This document shows, piece after piece, positions 1-12,275 of a stretch of DNA of 64,000 nt. The notes under the pieces are model-generated. The model was not told the DNA's origin. It saw only the letters and a program-made list of their open reading frames with translations, and made no database searches. Position numbers and translations under genes: made by a program. Position 1 is the first letter of the stretch. Each line of letters starts with the position of its first letter. The DNA comes from Amphiura filiformis (taxonomy: Eukaryota > Echinodermata > Ophiuroidea > Amphilepidida > Amphiuridae): assembly GCF_039555335.1 (NCBI RefSeq), contig NC_092635.1, positions 68,298,058-68,362,057 on the forward strand, given 5' to 3'.

Positions 1-19
1 GTCCTCTTTTTTACAACAG

Positions 20-1251
20 CACGGAAGCAATGAGGCTTGGCTTGATGCCATCAAAACCTGCACCAGAAATATCCTCTCCATCTGGTATACAACAAAGTGC
101 ATTATCATGCGGGGCAACATCATCAACCTCCTGGTGGAAGAGACTGAAACGCCGTTTCAAGAAGAAACACAAATCAGTGCCAGTTATTCACAAAGATCTG
201 GCAGTGTGTGATCTGGACGAGGAGGCCTTGAAAGAGGTAAAATGTTAGCTATTTTATGCTCTTGATGGTTTACTTCAAACTTATACGCAATTACCATGAA
301 CATTGTAAACATCTGTTTCATTTAGCATGTTGTTTATCCAAAAGTAAAATTGTTATAATGACAATTGATCCATGTGCATCAGCATTAATTCCATGCTTCT
401 TGTTTGAAATTTCCAGAAATTCTTGGTTGAGTTGAAGAGAAGGAAGGCATTTCCAACTGTACTTACCTACAGGATCCCCTTCTTGAAGGCTTTCCGCCCG
501 AAACCTGAGCCAGAGAACAAGGTGAGCTGGGAACCCGCATGATCTTGAATTCTGCACTAATTGACAGATGAGATTTTGGAAAAGGGAATACTTAACGAAA
601 AAGGTCAACAATAAAGACCTAAAAAGTATTTAATATCAGGGCAGGCAGTATCCGAGGGAGAGAGGGTAAGACTTTTCCCAGGGGAGTGGGGAGGGGGTGG
701 CGGGGGCAGCAGTTAATTCTATCTTTGGCCATGTCACTAATGCGGCCCTCGATCCGACTATGAATGTGGCCCGTGAATCATTTTTTCACCCAAAATGATC
801 AAATAATCAAAAGTTAGCAATTTAACCTCTGTTGTATACGCGGCTCTTCAACTGTCTGAACTAGCCTGATAACATAAAATCCTGTTAATTTTAACACAAA
901 CTCAAATCAAAAGCCCCGACCATTTTGTGTCAAATAGAATCAATTACATGTTTTTATACACGAGAAATTTAATTCCTGTTCGTTGTTCATCTTTTTGCAG
1001 TATTCGCCCATGGAGATACCGAGAAAGTGTTTGAAAGACACTTTAATGGACTCAATCCATGGGATTATAGTGGCTCCCCTTCCTTTCTGGATACCACCTC
1101 AAGTCTAATGACTACTGAAGGCTGCATGAACACTACTTCTTCAAGAGAAGAATATGATTTCCTTCAAATGTTACAAAACACAGGGCAGCAACGAAGTATT
1201 GTGTTCTCCTGTGGAAAAATTTATTACAAGAAACAAAAATTTGAACAATAA
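20..1251 (+). pseudogene. Copy A of the arrayed five-exon gene, exons 3-5 only, exon 5 frameshifted
   Basis: Exons 1-2 lie left of the window. Exon 3 is 20-236 (acceptor acaacag, donor gtaaaa), exon 4 is 417-521 (acceptor tttccag, donor gtgagc) and exon 5 is 1001-1251 (acceptor tttttgcag). Exons 3 and 4 are open. Exon 5 lacks one base at 1019-1021 (ATACCGAG where intact copies have ATACCTGAG or ATACCCGAG). The frame therefore changes after MEIP and ends early at a TAA near 1107, giving a tail that finishes PFWIPPQV. The normal TAA would be 1249-1251, followed by AATAAA at 1264-1269. Copy G has the same deletion, so it is probably a real shared variant. Product unknown, as for copy B. Confidence 0.7.
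680..707 (+). other. G-quadruplex-prone tract in intron 4 (unit A)
   Basis: Four runs of at least four G occur within about 28 bases on the coding strand of intron 4 (GGGG, GGGG, GGGGG, GGGGG with short loops). The tract recurs in every unit with changed run lengths, for example 5845-5868, 11019-11040, 16227-16251, 21399-21422, 26557-26586 and 31734-31760. Unit F has a single run of 15 G. G-quadruplex folding is inference from the sequence. Confidence 0.6.
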
Positions 1252-1269
1252 TGAAATTACAAAAATAAA

Positions 1270-1733
1270 GCAGCGCGCACGCGGGCACTAACCAGGAGGG
1301 TTTTTGATTTGGTTTCTTTTCCTTGGGCTGGGTACACGCGATTAATGAAAGGCGGGCTTATACAAGTAGACCACAATGCTTCAATGCTGATGATCATAAT
1401 CATGGAATTAATGCAATGATTTTTAAAAGTCATTTTAAAATTTAAAATTACCCGTGATTGTTCAATATCCGCAAATTATTTGATGCATATTTCCATGATC
1501 ATGACAATTATAAATATTATGTTAATAATGTTCTTGGCAAAAATATCTTTGTATATCAAGTATAAAATACATCAAAAATGGCAAGAATTATGAAATAATG
1601 ATTAAAAAGTGCAATATTTGTGAACAATCATGATTTGTTGTCATCGTGTGTTTTTTTAGTGAAACGTCTATATTCATGATATTATTTAGCTTAGTAACCG
1701 ATGCGTATAGGGCCTAATTAGAAGGAAGGTAGG

Positions 1734-1767
<34 letters not shown>

Positions 1768-1780
1768 AAGAAAAGAAAAG

Positions 1781-1811
<31 letters not shown>

Positions 1812-1865
1812 GAAAAGAAAAGAAAAGAAAAGAAAAGAAAAGAAAAGAAAGAAAGAAAGAAAGAA

Positions 1866-1905
<40 letters not shown>

Positions 1906-3700
1906 AAAAGAAAGAAAGAAAGAAAGAAAGAAATGGGCATCCGTGTGCTGGAAAAAAAACACTGATTTTATTACCAGCCATTTACCTTGGTGGTGTGGAA
2001 TCTACAGGGTCAAAAAATTTCTTAAAACCCCATTGTGCATGATCTTCAGCCTTTCTCAACATATCTTGACCAATAGAAGTGAAATTATTCAAGTTTAAGT
2101 ATTGATGCCGACTAAAATTAATGCAGCATGTGCGTTGCTAACCATGTGCTATCTACTGAAGATAGCAAGATATGATAATCAGGCAGGGCCTAATATTTTG
2201 ATTCTCAGCCTTTCAGATGTTTTTAATTGAGTCACAGAACACATGTTAAAGTTGAAACAAACATTACTATATCCAGACCTATTGTCAAGTAGGCAAAGCG
2301 ATAAGTTGGACTTACCCATGAAACACAGCTTCCTTTTTAAAGGCTTTTCTTGTTTGCGGCGATTTCTTGTAAATAGTCAAAAATGCTTGAGGATTATTCC
2401 TGTAACTTCATCATGATGCCAGATGTTCACATACATGGTCATATCTGAACAAAAACAAAATTGAAATCAGACAGATTACTGCAACTGCATAGGCCTAACC
2501 GAACTCAGGCTCAGCCATGTCTCAGAGTCAATAACTAGCGCCTAGCCTACTCGACAAAACCCCAATTTTTCAGTTTAGGCTTAGAGGCCTTAATATCTTG
2601 TGCAAGAAAAATGATCTTGACTAGCTGCTGATTAATAATTAGGCCTACATTTACTTTAGCATGGTAAAGTTCCAGTAATAAGACTTTTTCAAGTAAGCTT
2701 AAACTTTCAAAATTCAATCTAAAGCCATTTTTGAGCATATTTCCAAATCCCTATATATCTAGCCTCCCCCCACCCCCAGGTAATGCAAATTAGCAAAAAA
2801 CTTACCCCAAAACAGATAAAACTGGTTATATACTATTCCACAATTTGAATTTTATCTTGCTCGGTGATCTAAATATAACGCATCGCCATACAGTGTTTCT
2901 AGAGTGTCTGTCATACATGTCAAATACAGGTTCCACGCCACCAAATAGAGTTCCTATTCATTTATGTGTTAAAAGGTACTCTGGAGGAATTGGTCGATTT
3001 ATCATTGTTAAACCTACCTGGTTCATTCAAATCACCATTTTACCTAATGTTTTATGACATCTTCTACCATATAACCAACAAATATATAGGGTAGGTAAGC
3101 AGCACGATTTTTCGCATTGACGCGTCGAAAACTATGTAGGCCTACATCCTGTCAATCTTACAGCACACTGATTCTATAATGTGGTGACATCATCTGGTGA
3201 AGAAGAACAAAATACGTGCCCCAAATTTCAGAATTGTAACAAATGTAATCTTTTATGCTTAGATATTGAGAAAACCATCCACAAAGTACAACTATCACAA
3301 AAAATAGGCACATCAGCCTTCTTTTCCAATTTTTCCCCATTAAATCAACCCTGGTATGGTTCTCACAATAAAAACACTGATTGTTTTACAAGCTATTTAT
3401 ACCTTGGTGGTGTGGAATCTTAAAGGCATCCAGAAGTTGGAAACACAACATTAGTTTATGGATTGTCCATTATTGGGCATCCTGAAAACCGGGCTTCTGA
3501 AAAGCTATGACCATTCCTATAAGCGGGTCTTTCCTGCCATCGGATGAATATCGATATTCGCAATTTCAAAATCATATGATACCCTTCTTGTCCTCACGTT
3601 CAGACCGTCTGTCTGTGCAATTGCGGCCAATTTGATTCTTCTTTGTTTTATGTTTGTGGTGCAGTATGCTGCATGGCATGATAATTAGCGACTGGTAATC
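1270..3700. other. Inter-gene spacer of the unit (unit A to B shown)
   Basis: Non-coding spacer between the poly(A) signal of one gene copy and the promoter block of the next. It holds, in order, an AT-rich stretch, the GA tract, a variable C tract (about 2765-2780) and several TAGGCCTA palindromes. It also holds two diverged copies of a roughly 50-bp sequence around CCTTGGTGGTGTGGAATCT (1959-2005 and 3373-3421). Short open frames here, on either strand, have no splice or codon support. The same layout recurs in all spacers; unit G-H also contains a MITE. Confidence 0.6.
1731..1933. repeat. (GAAAA)n(GAAA)n polypurine tract, unit A
   Basis: About 200 bases of pure A/G on the + strand. A (GAAAA)n block is followed by a (GAAA)n block with occasional GAAAAA interruptions. 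It lies downstream of the gene's poly(A) signal. A long homopurine-homopyrimidine tract of this kind can form triplex DNA; that is inference. Confidence 0.95.
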
Positions 3701-3908
3701 CAGTAAATAGACGCGTAAATCGACGCACATTGACAAACAAAACCCAACTCGCGCTCGCGTAAATACCCGCGCGCACTGCGCAGCAACTCCCATAGTGATG
3801 TACGCACGTTTCCCTAATAAAAGCCATCACTTTGCGTTTGCTTGCCTTTATGGTAACAATACTAAGCATATTCTCCAAGATATTTAAAGATTAATTCGTC
3901 TATAGAAA
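3700..3908 (+). promoter_or_regulatory. Probable promoter and 5' leader of copy B
   Basis: A short CpG-rich block stands out from AT-rich surroundings just upstream of the exon 1 ATG. It contains GACGCGTAAATCGACGCAC, CTCGCGCTCGCG and CGCGCGCACTGCGCAGC, the last resembling an NRF-1-type GCGCA palindrome. No clear TATA box at a standard place. Equivalent blocks precede exon 1 at about 8875-9082, 14095-14304, 19255-19460, 24412-24620, 29586-29794 and 35048-35256, so each copy keeps its own promoter. Units C and E lack one C in the CCCGCGCG run. The role is inferred from position and composition. Confidence 0.45.
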
Positions 3909-6418
3909 ATGGATACAAGGATCCAAGCTCCATTAATTGGAAGCTGTCGTGTATGCAAAAAGTTACACAGTTCTGTTAAGGTGAGTTTATGCAGTTTCAT
4001 TGAGGAAATTTTTTTTTTAAAACTTAATTACCAGAACTATTCCGAAAGAGTTAGGCCTATATTTTGACAAACCATGAACGGGTGGGCTACAAAATATTTT
4101 CACAGGCCTGTACCATTTACATCGTCATTGTTGGATGTGTGTGCGGGAGGGTATGACTGAGAAGTCGGATGATTGTGTGATGTGTAGGCCTATATATCAA
4201 TGTGTGGGGTGTATTTTTCTATTTACAATTGAAATAACTTTTACCTCTTACTTTTAAATTTCAGAATAATGATAAAGAGCCAACATCTATAGTGCTCTTT
4301 GAAGATGAAGAGCCAAAACCGATTGCGCTCGTTAACGCTGAAGAGCCAACATCAATAGCGCTCTTTGACGCGGATGAAGAGCCAACATCAATAGCGCTCT
4401 TTCCAACTTTGCCTGTGTATTCCACCTCAACAGAGCTGGTTGTTGGAGATTGTGACCATCCAGTCTACCGCGAGCTATATGCGGAGAAACACTGGTCAGA
4501 GGTTCCTGTGGAAACTCAGTGCAAGTACTACGCCGATAAACTAGCCGATTTTAGACGCAAGACAGGACAGAAACAACGTGGTCCTGTATTTGACAAGTGG
4601 GATATCATCGAGCATGTACGATGCAACTCCGTGCGTATCAGGAAGCGGGAGCATGAAGTTGTCAGAGCTTCATATGTGTACCCTGAATCCCCCTGGATGA
4701 TACACGATGATCCCCAAGGGTAAGTTTATGTCATCTATCTCAATTCCATTTAGATATTTATACAGGACATGTATACTCAAACGCATAAATGTCATAATTG
4801 CCTTCGTTTAAGAAAATCAGAACATTAGGCCTAATTGGTGGCGACCTGAGTCTCATTCCGGTTTTTTTTCTCACAGGGGTAGCTGACTACGCCACTATTG
4901 CGGGCCTCGACGATGTCCAATGTGGTCTGCGAAACATTGTCCTTTAGGAAATTCGCACTATATGAAGTGTGCGCTCAAAATGCATCGCCTTTTGAAGTTA
5001 AAGGCGGATCCTCAATTGAGCATTGGAAATTGTTTGCATAGAAATTAAAACCATGACAATTATTAAAGACCACACAATTCAAATTTACAAATAACCGTTC
5101 TTTACAGTAAGCTACGTCAGATGAGGCCCTGTCATTATGTTACAGCCGTAATGATTAATTATTATTGTCCTCTTTTTTACAACAGCACGGAAGCAATGAG
5201 GCTTGGCTTGATGCCATCAAAACCTGCACCAGAAATATCCTCTCCATCTGGTATACAACAAAGTGCATTATCATGCGGGGCAACATCATCAACCTCCTGG
5301 TGGAAGAGACTGAAACGCCGTTTCAAGAAGAAACACAAATCAGTGCCAGTTATTCACAAAGATCTGGCAGTGTGTGATCTGGACGAGGAGGCCTTGAAAG
5401 AGGTAAAATGTTAGCTATTTTATGCTCTTGATGGTTTACTTCAAACTTATACGCAATTACCATGAACATTGTAAACATCTGTTTCATTTAGCATGTTGTT
5501 TATCCAAAAGTAAAATTGTTATAATGACAATTGATCCATGTGCATCAGCATTAATTCCATGCTTCTTGTTTGAAATTTCCAGAAATTCTTGGTTGAGTTG
5601 AAGAGAAGGAAGGCATTTCCAACTGTACTTACCTACAGGATCCCCTTCTTGAAGGCTTTCCGCCCGAAACCTGAGCCAGAGAACAAGGTGAGCTGGGAAC
5701 CCGCATGATCTTGAATTCTGCACTAATTGACAGATGAGATTTTGGAAAAGGGAATACTTAACGAAAAAGGTCAACAATAAAGACCTAAAAAGTATTTAAT
5801 ATCAGGGCAGGCAGTATCCGAGGGAGAGAGGGTAAGACTTTTCCCAGGGGGGGGAGGGGTGGCGGGGGCAGCAGTTAATTCTATCTTTGGCCATGTCACT
5901 AATGCGGCCCTCGATCCGACTATGAATGTGGCCCGTGAATCATTTTTTCACCCAAAATGATCAAATAATCAAAAGTTAGCAATTTAACCTCTGTTGTATA
6001 CGCGGCTCTTCAACTGTCTGAACTAGCCTGATAACATAAAAATCCTGTTAATTTTAACACAAACTCAAATCAAAAGCCCCGACCATTTTGTGTCAAATAG
6101 AATCAATTACATGTTTTTATACACGAGAAATTTAATTCCTGTTCGTTGTTCATCTTTTTGCAGTATTCGCCCATGGAGATACCTGAGAAAGTGTTTGAAA
6201 GACACTTTAATGGACTCAATCCATGGGATTATAGTGGCTCCCCCCCTTCCTTTCTGGATACCACCTCAAGTCTAATGACTACTGAAGGCTGCATGAACAC
6301 TACTTCTTCAAGAGAAGAATATGATTTCCTTCAAATGTTACAAAACACAGGGCAGCAACGAAGTATTGTGTTCTCCTGTGGAAAAATTTATTACAAGAAA
6401 CAAAAATTTGAACAATAA
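3909..6418 (+). CDS. Copy B of the arrayed gene: intact five-exon gene, unknown 367-residue protein
   Basis: Exons: 3909-3980, 4265-4719, 5186-5402, 5583-5687, 6164-6418. All introns are GT-AG and the phases (0, 2, 0, 0) join into one frame ending at TAA 6416-6418. AATAAA follows at 6431-6436. The ATG has a good context (aaaATGG) and an in-frame TAG two codons upstream. Seen in the protein: a CRVC pair at residues 13-16; four EPTSIALF-type repeats at about 29-70; a charged region at about 85-175 with many Arg, Lys, His and Trp; a basic patch KRLKRRFKKKHK at 216-227 that resembles a nuclear signal; and a Ser/Thr-rich C-terminus. Exon 5 has seven C where most copies have four, adding one Pro in frame. 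There is no signal peptide or membrane segment. I do not recognise the family; nuclear location is inference. Confidence 0.75.
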
Positions 6419-6430
6419 TGAAATTACAAA

Positions 6431-6436
6431 AATAAA
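6431..6436 (+). promoter_or_regulatory. Poly(A) signal AATAAA of copy B
   Basis: Canonical AATAAA 12 bases after the stop codon. Equivalent signals lie at 1264-1269 (A), 11603-11608 (C), 21981-21986 (E) and 32318-32327 (G, two overlapping). Copy F has lost it to an A run. Confidence 0.65.
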
Positions 6437-6898
6437 GCAGCGCGCGCGGGCACTAACCGGGAGGGTTTTTGATTTGGTTTCTTTTCCTTGGGCTGGGTAC
6501 ACGCGATTAATGAAAGGCGGGCTTATACAAGTAGACCACAATGCTTCAATGCTGATGATCATAATCATGGAATTAATGCAATGATTTTTAAAAGTCATTT
6601 TAAAATTTAAAATTACCCGTGATTGTTCAATATCCGCAAATTATTTGATGCATATTTCCATGATCATGACAATTATAAATATTATGTTAATAATGTTCTT
6701 GGCAAAAATATCTTTGTATATCAAGTATAAAATACATCAAAAATGGCAAGAATTATGAAATAATGATTAAAAAGTGCAATATTTGTGAACAATCATAATT
6801 TGTTGTCATCGTGTGTTTTTTTTAGTGAAACGTCTATATTCATGATATTATTTAGCTTAGTAACCGATGCGTATAGGGCCTAATTAGAAGGAAGGTAG

Positions 6899-7024
6899 GA
6901 AAAAAAAAGAAAAAGAAAAGAAAAGAAAAGAAAAGAAAAGAAAAGAAAGAAAAGAAAAGAAAAGAAAAGAAAAGAAAAGAAAAGAAAAGAAAGAAAAGAA
7001 AAGAAAAGAAAAGAAAGAAAAGAA

Positions 7025-7100
<76 letters not shown>

Positions 7101-7102
7101 AA
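6899..7102. repeat. (GAAAA)n(GAAA)n polypurine tract, unit B
   Basis: Same position as in unit A. Here the GAAA block (about 7024-7102) is uninterrupted. Confidence 0.95.
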
Positions 7103-9082
7103 TGGGCATCCGTGTGCTGGGGAAAAAAACACTGATTTTATTACCAGCCATTTACCTTGGTGGTGTGGAATCTACAGGGTCAAAAATTTTCTTAAAACCC
7201 CATTGTGCATGATCTTCAGCCTTTCTCAACATATCTTGACCAATAGAAGTGAAATTATTCAAGTTTAAGTATTGATGCCGACTAAAATTAATGCAGCATG
7301 TGCGTTGCTAACCATGTGCTATCTACTGAAGATAGCAAGATATGATAATCAGGCAGGGCCTAATATTTTGATTCTCAGCCTTTCAGATGTTTTAATTGAG
7401 TCACAGAACACATGTTAAAGTTGAAACAAACATTACTATATCCAGACCTATTGTCAAGTAGGCAAAGCGATAAGTTGGACTTACCCATGAAACACAGCTT
7501 CCTTTTTAAAGGCTTTTCTTGTTTGCGGCGATTTCTTGTAAATAGTCAAAAATGCTTGAGGATTATTCCTGTAACTTCATCATGATGCCAGATGTTCACA
7601 TACATGGTCATATCTGAACAAAAACAAAATTGAAATCAGACAGATTACTGCAACTGCATAGGCCTAACCGAACTCAGGCTCAGCCATGTCTCAGAGTCAA
7701 TAACTAGCGCCTAGCCTACTCGACAAAACCCCAATTTTTCAGTTTAGGCTTAGAGGCCTTAATATCTTGTGCAAGAAAAATGATCTTGACTAGCTGCTGA
7801 TTAATAATTAGGCCTACATTTACTTTAGCATGGTAAAGTTCCAGTAATAAGACTTTTTCAAGTAAGCTTAAACTTTCAAAATTCAATCTAAAGCCATTTT
7901 TGAGCATATTTCCAAATCCCTATATATCTAACCCCCCCCCACCCCCCCCCTATGTAATGCAAATTAGCAAAAAACTTACCCCAAAACAGATAAAACTGGT
8001 TATATACTATTCCACAATTTGAATTTTATCTTGCTCGGTGATCTAAATATAACGCATCGCCATACAGTGTTTCTAGAGTGTCTGTCATACATGTCAAATA
8101 CAGGTTCCACGCCACCAAATAGAGTTCCTATTCATTTATGTGTTAAAAGGTACTCTGGAGGAATTGGTCGATTTATCATTGTTAAACCTCCCTGGTTCAT
8201 TCAAATCACCATTTTACCTAATGTTTTATGACATCTTCTACCATATAACCAACAAATATATAGGGTAGGTAAGCAGCACGATTTTTCGCATTGACGCGTC
8301 GAAAACTATGTAGGCCTACATCCTGTCAATCTTACAGCACACTGATTCTATAATGTGGTGACATCATCTGGTGAAGAAGAACAAAATACGTGCCCCAAAT
8401 TTCAGAATTGTAACAAATGTAATCTTTTTATGCTTAGATATTGAGAAAACCATCCACAAAGTACAACTATCACAAAAAATAGGCACATCAGCCTTCTTTT
8501 CCAATTTTTCCCCATTAAATCAACCCTGGTATGGTTCTCACAATAAAAACACTGATTGTTTTACAAGCTATTTATACCTTGGTGGTGTGGAATCTTAAAG
8601 GCATCCAGAAGTTGGAAACACAACATTAGTTTATGGATTGTCCATTATTGGGCATCCTGAAAACCGGGCTTCTGAAAAGCTATGACCATTCCTATAAGCG
8701 GGTCTTTCCTGCCATCGGATGAATATCGATATTCGCAATTTCAAAATCATATGATACCCTTCTTGTCCTCACGTTCAGACCGTCTGTCTGTGCAATTGCG
8801 GCCAATTTGATTCTTCTTTGTTTTATGTTTGTGGTGCAGTATGCTGCATGGCATGATAATTAGCGACTGGTAATCCAGTAAATAGACGCGTAAATCGACG
8901 CACATTGACAAACAAAACCCAACTCGCGCTCGCGTAAATACCGCGCGCACTGCGCAGCAACTCCCATAGTGATGTACGCACGTTTCCCTAATAAAAGCCA
9001 TCACTTTGCGTTTGCTTGCCTTTATGGTAACAATACTAAGCATATTCTCCAAGATATTTAAAGATTAATTCGTCTATAGAAA

Positions 9083-11589
9083 ATGGATACAAGGATCCAA
9101 GCTCCATTAATTGGAAGCTGTCGTGTATGCAAAAAGTTACACAGTTCTGTTAAGGTGAGTTTATGCAGTTTCATTGAGGAAATTTTTTTTTAAACTTAAT
9201 TACCAGAACTATTCCGAAAGAGTTAGGCCTATATTTTGACAAACCATGAACGGGTGGGCTACAAAATATTTTCACAGGCCTGTACCATTTACATCGTCAT
9301 TGTTGGATGTGTGTGCGGGAGGGTATGACTGAGAAGTCGGATGATTGTGTGATGTGTAGGCCTATATATCAATGTGTGGGGTGTATTTTTCTATTTACAA
9401 TTGAAATAACTTTTACCTCTTACTTTTAAATTTCAGAATAATGATAAAGAGCCAACATCTATAGTGCTCTTTGAAGATGAAGAGCCAAAACCGATTGCGC
9501 TCGTTAACGCTGAAGAGCCAACATCAATAGCGCTCTTTGACGCGGATGAAGAGCCAACATCAATAGCGCTCTTTCCAACTTTGCCTGTGTATTCCACCTC
9601 AACAGAGCTGGTTGTTGGAGATTGTGACCATCCAGTCTACCGCGAGCTATATGCGGAGAAACACTGGTCAGAGGTTCCTGTGGAAACTCAGTGCAAGTAC
9701 TACGCCGATAAACTAGCCGATTTTAGACGCAAGACAGGACAGAAACAACGTGGTCCTGTATTTGACAAGTGGGATATCATCGAGCATGTACGATGCAACT
9801 CCGTGCGTATCAGGAAGCGGGAGCATGAAGTTGTCAGAGCTTCATATGTGTACCCTGAATCCCCTGGATGATACACGATGATCCCCAAGGGTAAGTTTAT
9901 GTCATCTATCTCAATTCCATTTAGATATTTATACAGGACATGTATACTCAAACGCATAAATGTCATAATTGCCTTCGTTTAAGAAAATCAGAACATTAGG
10001 CCTAATTGGTGGCGACCTGAGTCTCATTCCGGTTTTTTTTTTCTCACAGGGGTAGCTGACTACGCCACTATTGCGGGCCTCGACGATGTCCAATGTGGTC
10101 TGCGAAACATTGTCCTTTAGGAAATTCGCACTATATGAAGTGTGCGCTCAAAATGCATCGCCTTTTGAAGTTAAAGGCGGATCCTCAATTGAGCATTGGA
10201 AATTGTTTGCATAGAAATTAAAACCATGACAATTATTAAAGACCACACAATTCAAATTTACAAATAACCGTTCTTTACAGTAAGCTACGTCAGATGAGGC
10301 CCTGTCATTATGTTACAGCCGTAATGATTAATTATTATTGTCCTCTTTTTTACAACAGCACGGAAGCAATGAGGCTTGGCTTGATGCCATCAAAACCTGC
10401 ACCAGAAATATCCTCTCCATCTGGTATACAACAAAGTGCATTATCATGCGGGGCAACATCATCAACCTCCTGGTGGAAGAGACTGAAACGCCGTTTCAAG
10501 AAGAAACACAAATCAGTGCCAGTTATTCACAAAGATCTGGCAGTGTGTGATCTGGACGAGGAGGCCTTGAAAGAGGTCAAATGTTAGCTATTTTATGCTC
10601 TTGATGGTTTACTTCAAACTTATACGCAATTACCATGAACATTGTAAACATCTGTTTCATTTAGCATGTTGTTTATCCAAAAGTAAAATTGTTATAATGA
10701 CAATTGATCCATGTGCATCAGCATTAATTCCATGCTTCTTGTTTGAAATTTCCAGAAATTCTTGGTTGAGTTGAAGAGAAGGAAGGCATTTCCAACTGTA
10801 CTTACCTACAGGATCCCCTTCTTGAAGGCTTGCCGACCGAAACCTGAGCCAGAGAACAAAGTGAGCTGGGAACCCGCATGATCTTGAATTCTGCACTAAT
10901 TGACAGATGAGATTTTGGAAAGGGAATACTTAACGAAAAAGGTCAACAATAAAGACCTAAAAAGTATTTAATATCAGGGCAGGCAGTATCCGAGGAGAGA
11001 GGGTAAGACTTTTCCCAGGGGAGGGGGAGGGGTGGCGGGGCAGCAGTTAATTCTATCTTTGGCCATGTCACTAATGCGGCCCTCGATCCGACTATGAATG
11101 TGGCCCGTGAATCATTTTTTTTTTTTTTTTGATCAAATAATCAAAAGTTAGCAATTTAACCTCTGTTGTATACGCGGCTCTTCAACTGTCTGAACTAGCC
11201 TGATAACATAAAAATCCTGTTAATTTTAACACAAACTCAAATCAAAAGCCCCGACCATTTTGTGTCAAATAGAATCAATTACATGTTTTTATACACGAGA
11301 AATTTAATTCCTGTTCGTTGTTCATCTTTTTGCAGTATTCGCCCATGGAGATACCCGAGAAAGTGTTTGAAAGACACTTTAATGGACTCAATCCATGGGA
11401 TTATAGTGGCTCCCCCCTTCCTTTCTGGATACCACCTCAAGTCTAATGACTACTGAAGGCTGCATGAACACTACTTCTTCAAGAGAAGAATATGATTTCC
11501 TTCAAATGTTACAAAACACAGGGCAGCAACGAAGTATTGTGTTCTCCTGTGGAAAAATTTATTACAAGAAACAAAAATTTGAACAATAA
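9083..11589 (+). pseudogene. Copy C of the arrayed gene, frameshifted in exons 2 and 5
   Basis: Exons correspond to 9083-9154, 9437-9890, 10359-10575, 10756-10860 and 11336-11589. Exon 1 is intact. Exon 2 lacks one C in the run before TGG (about 9859-9863), so the frame ends at ...YPESPG. Exon 3 has donor GTCAAA instead of GTAAAA. Exon 4 has a Phe-to-Cys change, and its last codon is AAA before the donor. Exon 5 has six C instead of four near 11412-11417. This +2 shift ends at TAA 11444-11446 with a ...PFWIPPQV tail. Homopolymer-length lesions could be consensus errors, so the pseudogene call is moderate. Copy G shares the exon 2 lesion. Confidence 0.65.
11115..11130. other. Sixteen-T run replacing unique intron 4 sequence in copy C
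   Basis: Other units have six T followed by cacccaaaat at this place. Unit C has 16 T over exactly the same length, so ten mixed bases appear overwritten by T. Compare 15567-15581 in unit D. A consensus artefact is a likely explanation. Confidence 0.7.
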
Positions 11590-12072
11590 TGAAATTACAA
11601 AAAATAAAGCAGCGCGCGCACGCGGGCACTAACCGGGAGGGTTTTTGATTTGGTTTCTTTTCCTTGGGCTGGGTACACGCGATTAATGAAAGGCGGGCTT
11701 ATACAAGTAGACCACAATGCTTCAATGCTGATGATCATAATCATGGAATTAATGCAATGATTTTTAAAAGTCATTTTAAAATTTAAAATTACCCGTGATT
11801 GTTCAATATCCGCAAATTATTTGATGCATATTTCCATGATCATGACAATTATAAATATTATGTTAATAATGTTCTTGGCAAAAATATCTTTGTATATCAA
11901 GTATAAAATACATCAAAATGGCAAGAATTATGAAATAATGATTAAAAAGTGCAATATTTGTGAACAATCATAATTTGTTGTCATCGTGTGTTTTTTTTAG
12001 TGAAACGTCTATATTCATGATATTATTTAGCTTAGTAACCGATGCGTATAGGGCCTAATTAGAAGGAAGGTA

Positions 12073-12086
12073 GGAAAAAGAAAAAG

Positions 12087-12117
<31 letters not shown>

Positions 12118-12275
12118 GAAAAGAAAAGAAAAGAAAAGAAAAGAAAAGAAAAGAAAAGAAAAGAAAAGAAAAGAAAAGAAAAGAAAAGAAAAGAAAAAAG
12201 AAAGAAAAAGAAAGAAAAAGAAAGAAAAAGAAAGAAAGAAAGAAAAAGAAAGAAAGAAAGAAAGAAAGAAAGAAA
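12073..12275. repeat. (GAAAA)n(GAAA)n polypurine tract, unit C
   Basis: The long regular GAAAA block is followed by an alternating GAAA/GAAAAA section near 12196-12250, a pattern not seen in units B or E. Confidence 0.95.

Noticed and set aside
1686-1981. Long Phe/Leu/Ser-rich open frames on the minus strand at each GA tract
   Set aside because: They are translations of the (GAAA)n/(GAAAA)n microsatellite in several frames at once, with no splice or start support.
2547-2738. Conserved 63-codon minus-strand frame in most spacers
   Set aside because: Its conservation is explained by near-identity of the whole unit; no promoter, splice or codon evidence.
3572-3878. Minus-strand frames of 73-101 codons over the promoter block
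   Set aside because: They overlap the CpG-rich region before exon 1, change length with a single C, and lack further support.
5165-5377. Alternative frame of exon 3 (reads ...SNEAWLDAIKTCTRN...)
   Set aside because: It ends in a stop before the donor and does not fit the phase left by exon 2; the MRLGLMPSK frame is open to the donor and matches exon 4.
9700-9966. 88-codon minus-strand frame opposite exon 2
   Set aside because: Antisense shadow of exon 2, only open in copies with the C deletion.
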